A stretch of 64,000 nucleotides of DNA from Phycisphaerae bacterium (GCA_030432905.1 JAUILU010000001.1:372001-436000), one strand, 5' to 3'; shown: positions 39,401-49,015, counted from the stretch's first letter. Numbers and translations: made by a program. The notes: generated by a model not told the origin, from the sequence alone.

Positions 39401-40005
39401 GGTGTGGCCTCTTCAATGATTTCACCGATCTCACATGCGATCTCGAACCCGACAGCGCTGCCGCTGACATCGGGGCGTGGCGTCGTGGCAACAAGCCGTA
39501 CTGAATCGAACAGTCTGCATTCTTCGAGGAAGAGCGCGTACTTCGTGGCATCGACCTGCAGCAGCGAGACGCCCGAGATCTTCACCCGGTAAGGCCCCGA
39601 AGCCGCGATGCTCGGCGGAGAGACTTCTGTTGGGTTATCACGCACAATCGACGTCTCGACCAGTTCGAGATACACGTCCTCGTTCAAGCCCGCCGCGAGC
39701 ACCGCAAGAAGCACGCTCCACTTGGGCTGCCCCGCGATGTCCTCGGCGACCCCGAGCTCGTGCGTTACCGTTTCGATCTGTTTCCATGCCGCCGCTTCAG
39801 AGGCGTCGAGCTGATTGATGACCGATTGCACGTTGTGCAGTTCATCCCGAACTGGTGTGTCCATGTCGCGCAGGAACACATTGGCCAAGACGCATGCGGT
39901 CACACCGAACAGGATCAGCGCCCCCACGCCTCGGATCCAAACGACCATTCTTCGACGGTACCTGATCTTCTCGCGATACGGCGCTGGCAGGAGGTTGGTT
40001 TCCAT
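39397..40005 (-). CDS. PilN-like protein
   Basis: METNLLPAPYREKIRYRRRMVVWIRGVGALILFGVTACVLANVFL: NLLP motif then TM. ORF-track start 40545 is an out-of-frame extension over pilM. Confidence 0.8.
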   Translation of the reverse strand: METNLLPAPYREKIRYRRRMVVWIRGVGALILFGVTACVLANVFLRDMDTPVRDELHNVQSVINQLDASEAAAWKQIETVTHELGVAEDIAGQPKWSVLLAVLAAGLNEDVYLELVETSIVRDNPTEVSPPSIAASGPYRVKISGVSLLQVDATKYALFLEECRLFDSVRLVATTPRPDVSGSAVGFEIACEIGEIIEEATP

Positions 40006-40892
40006 CACGCGGCCTCCTTGCTGCGCATGGCAAGCCCGATCGCGGTCGCCCACTTCGAGTCGAAGTTGATCCCGCTCAACCAAGGCTTCGGTGCCAGATC
40101 GATCGGCATGTCGTTGGTGATGTCGGCCTCGAAATCCTGCAGGATGATCTCGCAGACCTTGTCGTACACATCGGGTTGGCCCAGCACGACGATGGTCGCG
40201 TTCTCGAGCGACGGGAAACGAGACGCAAGGTAGTCGATTGTCCCGCCGATGCCGGCGCTGGCTTTCTGGATTACATCCGACCCGCTCGAGTGCGCGATGT
40301 TCCTGGCAAAGAGCACGTTGCTGCCTTCGAGCGCGTAGAGACGAACACTCCGGCGGCCAGCATCGATAATGACCCGGCTGTTGGCGCCGGTCACCCTTCC
40401 CAGTGCCACGACCTCGGGCTCGATCGCTTCGACCACGACACCTTCGTTCTCGAATGGCTGGATCATCTGTGTCGCGTCTTCGTGCGAGTAAGCGATTGAA
40501 AAGTACTCCGAAGCGCCCTGCCTGCCATCGCTTGGGAGATCCCACAGCCGAGACTCGAACGGGCCCTTGATGGTCTTTGACATCTCGGCATTGGCGAGCG
40601 ACTCGACCGGCGCACCGGATGACCTTGGCGGGAGTTCGAGTATCGAAGTCGCGAGCCTATCGGGCGAGGCGCTGATCGCGATCCGGTGCATGTTGACGCC
40701 TTGCCGCTGCATCGCACTGATGAGCCTCTGGACGTCACGTTCGATCGGACAGACGTGGTTCGGTGTCCTCTGCGTTTCTGTAGCCGCGACAACCTCAACG
40801 CCCGTGCCTGATTGGCGCAACGCCACAGCACGGAGCGTAGTGCTTCCGACGTCTACACCGATTGACAGTCTGCTGAGCACGTTGTTTCCCAT
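40005..40892 (-). CDS. PilM-like actin-fold pilus assembly protein
   Basis: LSIGVDVGSTTLRAVALRQSG...RVIIDAGRRSVRLYALEGSNVLFARNIAHSSGSDVIQKASAGIGGTIDYL. Confidence 0.85.
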   Translation of the reverse strand: MGNNVLSRLSIGVDVGSTTLRAVALRQSGTGVEVVAATETQRTPNHVCPIERDVQRLISAMQRQGVNMHRIAISASPDRLATSILELPPRSSGAPVESLANAEMSKTIKGPFESRLWDLPSDGRQGASEYFSIAYSHEDATQMIQPFENEGVVVEAIEPEVVALGRVTGANSRVIIDAGRRSVRLYALEGSNVLFARNIAHSSGSDVIQKASAGIGGTIDYLASRFPSLENATIVVLGQPDVYDKVCEIILQDFEADITNDMPIDLAPKPWLSGINFDSKWATAIGLAMRSKEAA

Positions 40893-42103
40893 TAGCCGGC
40901 CCCCGTCGAAGCTGTCAGGTCGAACAGCGGCAAGAAGAGGCTGAGCGCGATAAACCCGACGAACAAGCCGAGCACCACAAGGATCAACGGCTCGATAATG
41001 CTCGTGAGCGACCGAATCACGATGTCGTTGTCTTCATCCATAATGTCCGCGAGACTCATGAGCACCTCGCCGACCCGGCCTGTCTGCTCGCCGTTACGGA
41101 TTGCTTCACAGACCGACGTAGACAGCAGGCTCGACCCCGAGAACGCGTCGCTCATCGACTCGCCCCGCTCGACCTTGTCACGGGCGGACACGATCAGCTC
41201 TTCGTAGAGCACGTTGTTCGAGCTGTTCTGCGCAATCTCGAGTGATTCGAGCAACGGCACGCGGGCTTCCATCAGCACACCCAGAACTCGCGCGAACTTC
41301 GCGGTTTTGAACTCGCGAACAAGTTTGCCGAAGACCGGGATGCGGATATGAACGATGTCCTTAATCCGGTTGCCTTTCTCAGTGCGGATCCACTTGAATA
41401 AGCTGAACCCGGTGACGCCCACAACCGAGAGCACGATCCACCAGTAGGTCTTGGCGTACTCAGCGGTGACCATAATCATCGAAGTCGATGCGGGGATCGG
41501 CGCATCAAGGGTTTCGAAGAGTTCCTTGAACCTCGGTAGCACCGTGAACGCGAGCAGCACCAGGACGCCTGACGCGACCACCAGCAGGAGCGACGGGTAC
41601 ACCATCGCACCGGAGACGCTGTTACGAATCGACAGCTCTTGTCTGACGATCTTGGTGAGACGGTTGAGGATGTTCTGGAAGTCGCCGCCCGATTCGCCCG
41701 CGGCGATCATCGCGCGGTACAACTCGTCGAAGGCCGGGTACTTGGCCATCGCCTCGGCCAACGGCGTGCCCTCCTCGACATGCGACCTCAAGTCAGAAAG
41801 GACTTCCTTCCATTTCGCGTCGGAGGACTGATTCTCGACGGCTTCGAGCGCTTGAACGATCGGCGTGCCGCTGGTGATGAGCACCGACATCTGCCGGGTA
41901 AACGCTGCGACGTTCTTGAGCTGGCTGCCTGCGAACAGCGGCCTCGACACCTTCTCGCCTGTCGCCTTGCCGTCTTCGGCGATCGAGTCGACGTAGAGAC
42001 CATCTGCCTCGATCAGCGAGCGTGCCTCGGCCTCTGACGACGCTTCTTTTAGGCCGTTCTTCTTCGACCCGTCTTTGGTGTAAGCCGTGTACCGGTAGTT
42101 CAT
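40892..42103 (-). CDS. PilC/GspF family inner-membrane protein
   Basis: FTRQMSVLITSGTPIVQALEAVE...MIAAGESGGDFQNILNRL...CEAIRNGEQTGRVGEVL...FLPLFDL. Confidence 0.95.
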   Translation of the reverse strand: MNYRYTAYTKDGSKKNGLKEASSEAEARSLIEADGLYVDSIAEDGKATGEKVSRPLFAGSQLKNVAAFTRQMSVLITSGTPIVQALEAVENQSSDAKWKEVLSDLRSHVEEGTPLAEAMAKYPAFDELYRAMIAAGESGGDFQNILNRLTKIVRQELSIRNSVSGAMVYPSLLLVVASGVLVLLAFTVLPRFKELFETLDAPIPASTSMIMVTAEYAKTYWWIVLSVVGVTGFSLFKWIRTEKGNRIKDIVHIRIPVFGKLVREFKTAKFARVLGVLMEARVPLLESLEIAQNSSNNVLYEELIVSARDKVERGESMSDAFSGSSLLSTSVCEAIRNGEQTGRVGEVLMSLADIMDEDNDIVIRSLTSIIEPLILVVLGLFVGFIALSLFLPLFDLTASTGAG

Positions 42104-43857
42104 GCCGCCAACCTCGTTTCATTGGCGGCAGGGCCCTCATCTTCTTCCTGCCCATCGACATGCGTCACACGCAGCGCCTCTTCGAGACTCGTCAAGCCTT
42201 CCATAGCAACGCGCACCGCTTCTTCACGCAGCGATGGCACGCCCTGCTCACGCAGCTTGACCCGCAGCTCGTGCGATGGCGCACCGATGTGGACAAGCTT
42301 CCTGATCGCCGGCGTCACCGCCATGAGTTCGTAGACACCGACCCGGCCGCTGAAGCCTGAGTCGTGGCAGTTCTGACAGCCGGCACCCTTGTGGAAGGAT
42401 CTTGGCGACTCTGTCGAGAGCCCGGCGTCGAGCAGAGCCGCGTCGCTCGGGTAGTACTTCGAGACACATTGTGGGCAGATCTTCCGCAAGAGTCGCTGCG
42501 CCACGGACCCGATGATCGCGCCCGAGAGCAGGTACGACTCGATACCCATGTCAACCAGTCGCGCAACCGCACCCGGGGCGTCGTTCGTGTGCAGGGTCGC
42601 AAGCACGAGGTGACCCGTGAGCGATGCCTGCACCGCGACGCGAGCGGTGTCCTCGTCTCGGATCTCGCCGATCATGATCGTGTCAGGGTCCTGACGGAGA
42701 ATACTCCGCAGCGCCCGCGAGAAGCTCAGACCGATCTGCTCGTTCACCTGGATCTGGTTCACCAGACCGACCTGATACTCGACCGGATCTTCAACTGTAA
42801 GGATGTTTCGTTCTGGTGTTCGCAGCTGATCCAGCGCTGAGTAGAGCGTCGTCGTTTTACCCGAACCAGTAGGACCCGTCACGAGTAGCAAGCCGTGCGG
42901 CCTATCGAGGAGATCCCTGAACGTCGTCATGTCATCCTGGCGGAAACCAAGGTCTTCAAGGCGCACACGCAGGTTTGACTTATCGAGCACACGCGCCACG
43001 ATCTTCTCGCCGAGTAGCGTGGGCATACTCGACATACGGAGGTCAACCTCTCGGCCCTCGGCAATAATCCGCACACGACCCTCTTGCGGCAGACGCTTCA
43101 CGGCGATGTCCATCTTCCCGATGACTTTGAGTCGGCTGATGATCGCCGAGTGCATGCCCGGGGGTGGGTTCATCAGATCGCGGAGCACGCCGTCGATCCG
43201 GTAGCGGATCCGCGTGCCACGTTTGTCGGGCTCGATGTGGATATCGCTCGACCCGTCTTTAACCGCGGTCAGCAGCGCAATGTTGACGAGATTGACGATC
43301 GGGCTTCCCGCGATCATCTTGTCGAGGTCTGTTTCGGGGCCGTCGTCTACGGATTCACGCTCGACAACCTCAAGATCCTGATCGCCGAGCGACATCAAGA
43401 ATTCGTCTACATTAACGTTTCCGCCCTTGTACTTGCGCACATACTCGAGGATGTTCGCCTCGAGCGCGAGCACGGGCCTGATCTCGTACCCGGTCGCCGA
43501 CTTGAGTCTGTCGATCGTCGGCAGGCTCTTGGGGTCCATCATCGCAACCGTCAGCGTGTTCCCGACCTTGAACATAGGGATAACAACGGATTTCTCGCAC
43601 TCTTCTTCGCCGATCTCGGAGATCAGAGTCGGATCGATCAGGCCGTGACGCAGGTGACAGCCTCGCACGCCCATGCACTTGGCCAGCGAATGGACGAGCA
43701 CCTGCCCGGAGACGATGCCCTGATCGACGAGCAGCGCACCGAGTTTTTCGCCGGTTCTGGCCTGCTCCATGAGCGCGCGCTGCAGCTGCTCTTCGTTGAT
43801 GGCGCCATCTTCAATCAGCGCCTCGCCTACCCGCTTGTGTCGCCTACGCAGACTCAA
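42100..43857 (-). CDS. PilB/GspE family ATPase
   Basis: N-terminal MshEN-like region; GPTGSGKTTTLYSAL, EDPVEYQVGLVNQIQVNEQIGLSFSRALRSILRQDPDTIMIGEIRDEDTA, CPQC...CQNC zinc motif. Confidence 0.97.
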   Translation of the reverse strand: MSLRRRHKRVGEALIEDGAINEEQLQRALMEQARTGEKLGALLVDQGIVSGQVLVHSLAKCMGVRGCHLRHGLIDPTLISEIGEEECEKSVVIPMFKVGNTLTVAMMDPKSLPTIDRLKSATGYEIRPVLALEANILEYVRKYKGGNVNVDEFLMSLGDQDLEVVERESVDDGPETDLDKMIAGSPIVNLVNIALLTAVKDGSSDIHIEPDKRGTRIRYRIDGVLRDLMNPPPGMHSAIISRLKVIGKMDIAVKRLPQEGRVRIIAEGREVDLRMSSMPTLLGEKIVARVLDKSNLRVRLEDLGFRQDDMTTFRDLLDRPHGLLLVTGPTGSGKTTTLYSALDQLRTPERNILTVEDPVEYQVGLVNQIQVNEQIGLSFSRALRSILRQDPDTIMIGEIRDEDTARVAVQASLTGHLVLATLHTNDAPGAVARLVDMGIESYLLSGAIIGSVAQRLLRKICPQCVSKYYPSDAALLDAGLSTESPRSFHKGAGCQNCHDSGFSGRVGVYELMAVTPAIRKLVHIGAPSHELRVKLREQGVPSLREEAVRVAMEGLTSLEEALRVTHVDGQEEDEGPAANETRLAA

Positions 43858-44189
43858 GAGAAGCTCCGTACCGCGGTGCTGATGTCATCGAACTGCTCGC
43901 AGATCGCACCGACTTCTGTAAGCGCGAGAACCTCGCGGATCGTTTCGTTTGTGCCAGAGAGCCTCAGCACCCGGCCCGAGTTGACGAGCTTGGTACCAAA
44001 GGTGTTGATCATGTCGAGGCCCTTGCTGTCCGTGTAGGGCACCATCGAGAGATCGAGCACGAGTCGGCCCTTGTTCTCCATGTAGGCCTGCTCAAGCGAA
44101 TCGTGGAGCGACATCGCATCGATCCCCAGGAGTGGCCCCTTAGGCGACAAGATCGTGACCGCGGCTTGTTGCTGGATATCGATGTTCAT
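43854..44189 (-). CDS. STAS-domain anti-sigma factor antagonist-like protein
   Basis: LVLDLSMVPYTDSKGLDMINTFGTKLVNSGRVLRLSGTNETIREVLALTEV; phosphorylatable-type DSKG motif; 4-nt overlap with the pilB-like gene. Confidence 0.9.
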   Translation of the reverse strand: MNIDIQQQAAVTILSPKGPLLGIDAMSLHDSLEQAYMENKGRLVLDLSMVPYTDSKGLDMINTFGTKLVNSGRVLRLSGTNETIREVLALTEVGAICEQFDDISTAVRSFS

Positions 44190-44200
44190 GTCTTGCCGTC

Positions 44201-45670
44201 CTACGCCGCCAGTCTCGGCTTGGGCATCGAGAGCGTGAACGTGCTGCCCTTGTTGAGTTCGGAATCGAGGTGGAGCTCCCCGCCGTGCATCTGAGCGACC
44301 TGCCTCGCGAACGCGAGACCGAGCCCAGTGCCCTCGATGTCAGAGACCCTGCTGTCATCCGAACGAAAGAACTTCTCGTACACCTTCTCCTGCTCTTCCG
44401 GCGCGATGCCGATTCCCGTGTCCTCGATCGCGATCCGCAGGATCGATTCCTCGTCCTCGGCGCGAACAACCACTGAACCACCCGACGGCGTGTACTTGAT
44501 CGCGTTGCCGACAAGGTTGTGAAGCGTCGCAGCGATCTTGTCGCGGTCGCCGTGCAACACGGGAATTTTCGGAGGCAGATCAAACGTGAGCGATACGCCC
44601 CTGTTCGCGGCAAGCGACGCAAAGTCTTTCTCTAAGTCTTCGAGAAGCTGCTCGATACGAACATCGCCGCGGTCCATGCTGCGTGCGCCGGCTTCGAGCT
44701 CGGAGATATCGAGCAACTCAGAGACGATCCGCTCAAGGCGTAGAGATTCGCTGGAGATCACATTCAGAGCCTCGGCCCGGCACTTGTGATCCTCTTCGCC
44801 CGCTTCGATTGCCTCATCAACATACAAACGGATGTTTGTCAGTGGCGTCCGGAGTTCGTGCGTCGCCTGAGCTAGGAAATCGTGACGGGAACGCTCGGCA
44901 AGTCTCTGGCGTGTCACGTCGTGGACGATGACCGAGGCGCACACGTCTGGGTTATCCTTGATCGGCGCGACAGACATCCGCAAGATTTCTTCGTAGGTCT
45001 TCATTCCGTTCTCGCGCACGATGTCAACACCAACCCGGCGTTGAACCCTGCCCGAGAGCACATCTTCGAAGCTCGCCAGCGAGTCTCCCTCAAGGTACTG
45101 GCGAAGATCCTTGCCGATGAGCGTTTCTTCCCCATCTGCGAGGACTGACACGCTTGACGTGTTGTGCAGGACAACTCTGCCAGCAGCGTCAACGATGCAT
45201 ATCGCGTCCGGGTGAGATTCGAGCGCCACGACTGCAGCACCGGCATCCATCGCAGCGCCTTGCGCGTCGGTGACGATCGGGAGCTGCGTGGCGCAGATTC
45301 GGCTGTGAACCAGACTGTTCCACGCGTTTGCGGGCCCTGATCCCGGGTCGGTGACCAGCAGTTCTGCCTCGGTCACTTCTGGTTCATTGGCGATGGTCAC
45401 CGCTTCGGCGACGCACGCGATGTGAAACAGGTTCTTTCTGGTTCGGGCAAGAAGTATCAAACCCACGACAACCGGCAAACCAACGACGCCGTAGAGAATC
45501 GGATCGATGTTTGCAAGCCCGCCGAGCTTCCAAGCCGAGAAAGCGAGAACCAGCGCCCCCGCGAGAACCGGTGTAGCGGCGAGCATGACGAGATCGGCCG
45601 GTGTTCGCGCCGATTGCCTCGACAGGACACTGTCCGTCTTTGATTTCTTTAGATTTGTACCGATTTGCAT
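44201..45670 (-). CDS. PAS-domain sensor histidine kinase
   Basis: N-terminal TMs, PAS, HisKA (FLAQATHELRTPLTNIRLYVDEAIEAG), HATPase (LVGNAIKYTP, DTGIGIAPEEQEKVYEKFFR, GTGLGLAFARQV). Confidence 0.95.
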   Translation of the reverse strand: MQIGTNLKKSKTDSVLSRQSARTPADLVMLAATPVLAGALVLAFSAWKLGGLANIDPILYGVVGLPVVVGLILLARTRKNLFHIACVAEAVTIANEPEVTEAELLVTDPGSGPANAWNSLVHSRICATQLPIVTDAQGAAMDAGAAVVALESHPDAICIVDAAGRVVLHNTSSVSVLADGEETLIGKDLRQYLEGDSLASFEDVLSGRVQRRVGVDIVRENGMKTYEEILRMSVAPIKDNPDVCASVIVHDVTRQRLAERSRHDFLAQATHELRTPLTNIRLYVDEAIEAGEEDHKCRAEALNVISSESLRLERIVSELLDISELEAGARSMDRGDVRIEQLLEDLEKDFASLAANRGVSLTFDLPPKIPVLHGDRDKIAATLHNLVGNAIKYTPSGGSVVVRAEDEESILRIAIEDTGIGIAPEEQEKVYEKFFRSDDSRVSDIEGTGLGLAFARQVAQMHGGELHLDSELNKGSTFTLSMPKPRLAA

Positions 45671-45825
45671 ATGTACAATCCGCCCAGCCGGGGCCATTCC
45701 CGGTAGGACGGATATCGGTCGACAGGACTTTCACTTCAACCCCTGCCCGGATTAGCGGACCGCAAGTGAGGAATTCACACTTCTCACCAGGCATTCCCCT
45801 TACCCGGGCAGCGAGTTATCCGGCC

Positions 45826-48800
45826 CTAGAGCGTGTTACGCAGACGTCGCCCGCTATCTCGTGCAGGCTCCTCGGGCGGCACCAGCATTATCTGGACGTT
45901 AACGATCTCGAAGTCGTCGTAGTCGTCACCCGAACTGATCCGGCTCTCGATCTCGATCGTGTTCTCGCCCTCATTGAGCCACTCGGCGGGGAACGCCGCG
46001 AAGAACGGCCCGAAGCTGCCATCTCTTGGGGAACCAGTCAGCGGTTTGCGAACACGGTTGCCGTTGATACGGATCACGTTGTTGGTCTGCAGCCCCTTGG
46101 CCAGCATCGTCACACCCGCCAGTTCGCCGAGCATCGCGTGCTGCTCCGCGTTGACAACAAAGTCGGCCTCGTACACCGTGCCCTCGCTGTCTTTCTGGAA
46201 CTGGCTGTTAATCCGACCACCGAACGCGTTGTTGCCCAGGTGGTGCACCTCTGGGTTCTCTTCGATCGAGATCACCGCCTGACGTATCGGATCGAGCCGG
46301 ATCTCTCTGACTACGCCTTCTTCAAGGCGCGCTATTGGCAGGTTGAACGCCGAAGGTGTGTAGCCGGCGAGTGAAGCTGTGACCGCAACAAAGTCCGCGT
46401 CGAACTCCGGGCGGAGCACAAACGTGCCGTCGTCGCCAGTGTGCGTCTCAACAAGCCCGCCGAGGTCGGAGTCGATTTTCACGAGCGCATTCGGGATCGG
46501 CTCATTAGTCACCGCATCGCGGACAACACCCGAGAAATGACGCTCGATCGCTACCTGCTCAGGTGCCTCGATGCTTGCGGGCAGGGCAAGGTCGAGATCG
46601 AGCATCCCGATGTCTTGATCCTCAAAGTCAGGTCTAGACGCAGCGTTCGAGCGCATGTGCTCAGATACATCAGTTATCGAGTCGTCGAATGCGGATGCAT
46701 TGAGCGAGGCTTCATCAAGCAGAGGTTCAGCAAAGTCGGGGTTGCTGTCTCCTGAGAGCGCGAGTTCCGCTTCACCGATGTCCTCGAACGAGGCTTCAAC
46801 TTCGCCGACATCCGCCTGCTCTGTGGATGATTCCGCCGATTCTCGCATCACTTCACCAGGGAGGTCCAACTCGGCGAACGAATCGTCAGCCTGTGCCAGG
46901 TCTGGCATATCGAAGTCATACTCACGCGGAGCGGATGAATCTGTAGTCGGCAGATCCATATCAAGTCGCTCATCGATGATGCTCAACCCCACATCGGCGA
47001 TCTCGGTTTGCTGCGTAGAACCACCGATACGCACTGCCGCGGCCGACGACTCATCTGACATCAAAGATGGCGATACCGCAAGCTGAGTTTCTTCTCCGGT
47101 TCGCTCGCTGCCCGCGCGATCTGGCAACTCAACAGAATCCGTCACGCTCCCGATCGCCTCTAGTTCAGGCACGACCTGATCCATGACCTGCCTAGGGGTT
47201 GGTTCGCTGTGACTCGGCACCGACACCGGATTCACCGCATGCAGCGATTCGGACGATGAATCGAATGCCTGAAGCGTCAGCGCCTGATCTGAGAACTGAT
47301 CAGTCGCCGTGAGCTGAACCTCGGCCTGGCTCGGATCGGATTGACCACGCGCAAGCGCGGACTCTGACGTCGCCTGCTGTTCCGTCACAGCTTCGCGGCT
47401 CGAGGTCGCCGGCAATTCGTACGCGACTTCAGCCTGCTGCTGCGGCAATTCCGCCTGAGTCGTCTGGTCCTGCTCACGCGTCGGCATCGCCTGCGTCAAC
47501 CGAACCTCTGCCGGTGCGAGTTGGTCGTTCACCTGTGTCGGCGTGAGCTCAGACCGCAGTTCAGAGTCGAAGCGCGGCGCCTGAGTCAACTCCATCGCCG
47601 CCTGATCGACAGCCATCTCGATCGAATCGCTTTGAACTTCAGAAGCCACTTCTCCTCTAATCTGCGAGATCGCGCCCCCGCCAACCGACGACGAGACCAG
47701 CGTGACCTTCGATCCGCCGGGCGTGTTGAATAAGCCGTCGAGGTTGTTCGAGACCTGCCACACGGTCAAGAGCGCCAGTAGAAGCATGTGGACCAAACCC
47801 GAGATAATCAGGCACTTCGCCAGCAGACCCAGCTTTCGCCAGCGGGCCTTCCAGCGGTCGTCCGTCGTAATCTTCCGAAGCAGGGCGAGCAACGCAAGCA
47901 GGGCCAGCAGGAGCAAGAGCCAAGGCACAACGATCTTCAGGAAGTCGACGAGCGACATCCGAGCCGCGAGCATCTCGACGTCACGGTACACCTCGCGCGA
48001 ATGCGTGCGGTAGAGGTTATAGTCCCGGTCGTCGTCAGCACCATCAATGCGGTCAGAACTGAACGCTAGCCCGAAGCCGCCCATGCCGAGAGTCGGATCG
48101 AGTTCGTTCTGCGCTGTGTTAACACCGTCGCCGAGGTGCTCGATCGGAAAGTACTCGCCGTCAACGAGCCGAACGCGGTAGAGATCAAACCCGCCCACGC
48201 CGCCCGGCCTGTCTGACGCGAAGTACATGAAGTCGTTGACAGGGCTGACCTCGGGCGCGCCGTCGTTGAACGCGCTCGACAGTTCTTCAACGAGTGACGC
48301 CTCGGCGATACCGCGGTCGGTGATCTCCGCCGAGTAGATGTCGTACGGCAAGTTCTGAAACGACTCCCGCACGGTCGCTGGCCAGCGCCCGGAAGAATCG
48401 AGCACCTTCTCATCCGGGTTTCGTGGCCGATTAGATGCGAAATAGAATCGCATAGAGTCGGGCGAAATTGATGGGCCGTAGTCGTTGAACACGCTGTTGA
48501 CGCTCGATCCGAGCACGCGAGGCTCGCCCCAGCTGACGCCTTCGCGTTCAACAAACCAGATATCGTACCCACCGAGTGACCCCGGGCGGTCGCTGTAGAA
48601 ATACAGCCCGTCGCCGTCGGGCGTAAACGCGGGGCCGAGATCGTCGTACTCGGTATTCAGAGCGGCAACAGGTTCCGGCTCGGTCCAGCCATCGGGCGTG
48701 CGGATCGACTGGTAGATATCCGCACCGTCACCAGGCCGGCCTCGCACGAACAGCAGCGTCAGCCCATCGGGACTGAGCGTCGGTTCGTACTCGTCGTAGT

Positions 48801-49005
48801 CTGTGTTGAGACGATCGCCGAGCCATTCCGGCGGTTGCCACAGAACATCGCGCAGCTTGGCAACTTCTTTCGATGCCCTAATCGTGTCCGCATCCGTGTA
48901 CACCGCGCTCGAGCGCGGCAACGTGAGCCAGAGCGCGGCTCCAACGACAACCGCACCAAGAATCACGCCAAGCATGACCGGGAATGTCTTTGCCGATCGC
49001 ATCAT
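45826..49005 (-). CDS. Large PD40 (TolB-like) propeller protein with TonB/TolA-like TM helix, disordered linker and C-terminal carboxypeptidase-regulatory-like domain
   Basis: PD40 repeats (YDEYEPTLSPDGLTLLFVRGRPG, YDDLGPAFTPDGDGLYFYSDRPG, FNDYGPSISPDSMRFYFASNRP); TM pair LKIVVPWLLLLLALLALLALLRK...KCLIISGLVHMLLLALLTVWQ; Q/S/E-rich linker; HFSGVVRDAVTNEPIPNALVKIDSDLGGLVETHTGDDGTFVL. Confidence 0.8.
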   Translation of the reverse strand: MMRSAKTFPVMLGVILGAVVVGAALWLTLPRSSAVYTDADTIRASKEVAKLRDVLWQPPEWLGDRLNTDYDEYEPTLSPDGLTLLFVRGRPGDGADIYQSIRTPDGWTEPEPVAALNTEYDDLGPAFTPDGDGLYFYSDRPGSLGGYDIWFVEREGVSWGEPRVLGSSVNSVFNDYGPSISPDSMRFYFASNRPRNPDEKVLDSSGRWPATVRESFQNLPYDIYSAEITDRGIAEASLVEELSSAFNDGAPEVSPVNDFMYFASDRPGGVGGFDLYRVRLVDGEYFPIEHLGDGVNTAQNELDPTLGMGGFGLAFSSDRIDGADDDRDYNLYRTHSREVYRDVEMLAARMSLVDFLKIVVPWLLLLLALLALLALLRKITTDDRWKARWRKLGLLAKCLIISGLVHMLLLALLTVWQVSNNLDGLFNTPGGSKVTLVSSSVGGGAISQIRGEVASEVQSDSIEMAVDQAAMELTQAPRFDSELRSELTPTQVNDQLAPAEVRLTQAMPTREQDQTTQAELPQQQAEVAYELPATSSREAVTEQQATSESALARGQSDPSQAEVQLTATDQFSDQALTLQAFDSSSESLHAVNPVSVPSHSEPTPRQVMDQVVPELEAIGSVTDSVELPDRAGSERTGEETQLAVSPSLMSDESSAAAVRIGGSTQQTEIADVGLSIIDERLDMDLPTTDSSAPREYDFDMPDLAQADDSFAELDLPGEVMRESAESSTEQADVGEVEASFEDIGEAELALSGDSNPDFAEPLLDEASLNASAFDDSITDVSEHMRSNAASRPDFEDQDIGMLDLDLALPASIEAPEQVAIERHFSGVVRDAVTNEPIPNALVKIDSDLGGLVETHTGDDGTFVLRPEFDADFVAVTASLAGYTPSAFNLPIARLEEGVVREIRLDPIRQAVISIEENPEVHHLGNNAFGGRINSQFQKDSEGTVYEADFVVNAEQHAMLGELAGVTMLAKGLQTNNVIRINGNRVRKPLTGSPRDGSFGPFFAAFPAEWLNEGENTIEIESRISSGDDYDDFEIVNVQIMLVPPEEPARDSGRRLRNTL

Positions 49006-49015
49006 GACCTATCCC

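Noticed and set aside
40006-40545. N-terminal extension of the PilN-like ORF (possible fusion or frameshift)
   Set aside because: The extension is an alternate frame over pilM; a strong RBS (GGAGGCC) and ATG at 40005 give a normal PilN start.
43084-44037. 317-aa plus-strand ORF across the pilB/STAS genes
   Set aside because: Antisense to well-supported PilB and STAS reading frames; low-complexity D/H/R-rich translation.
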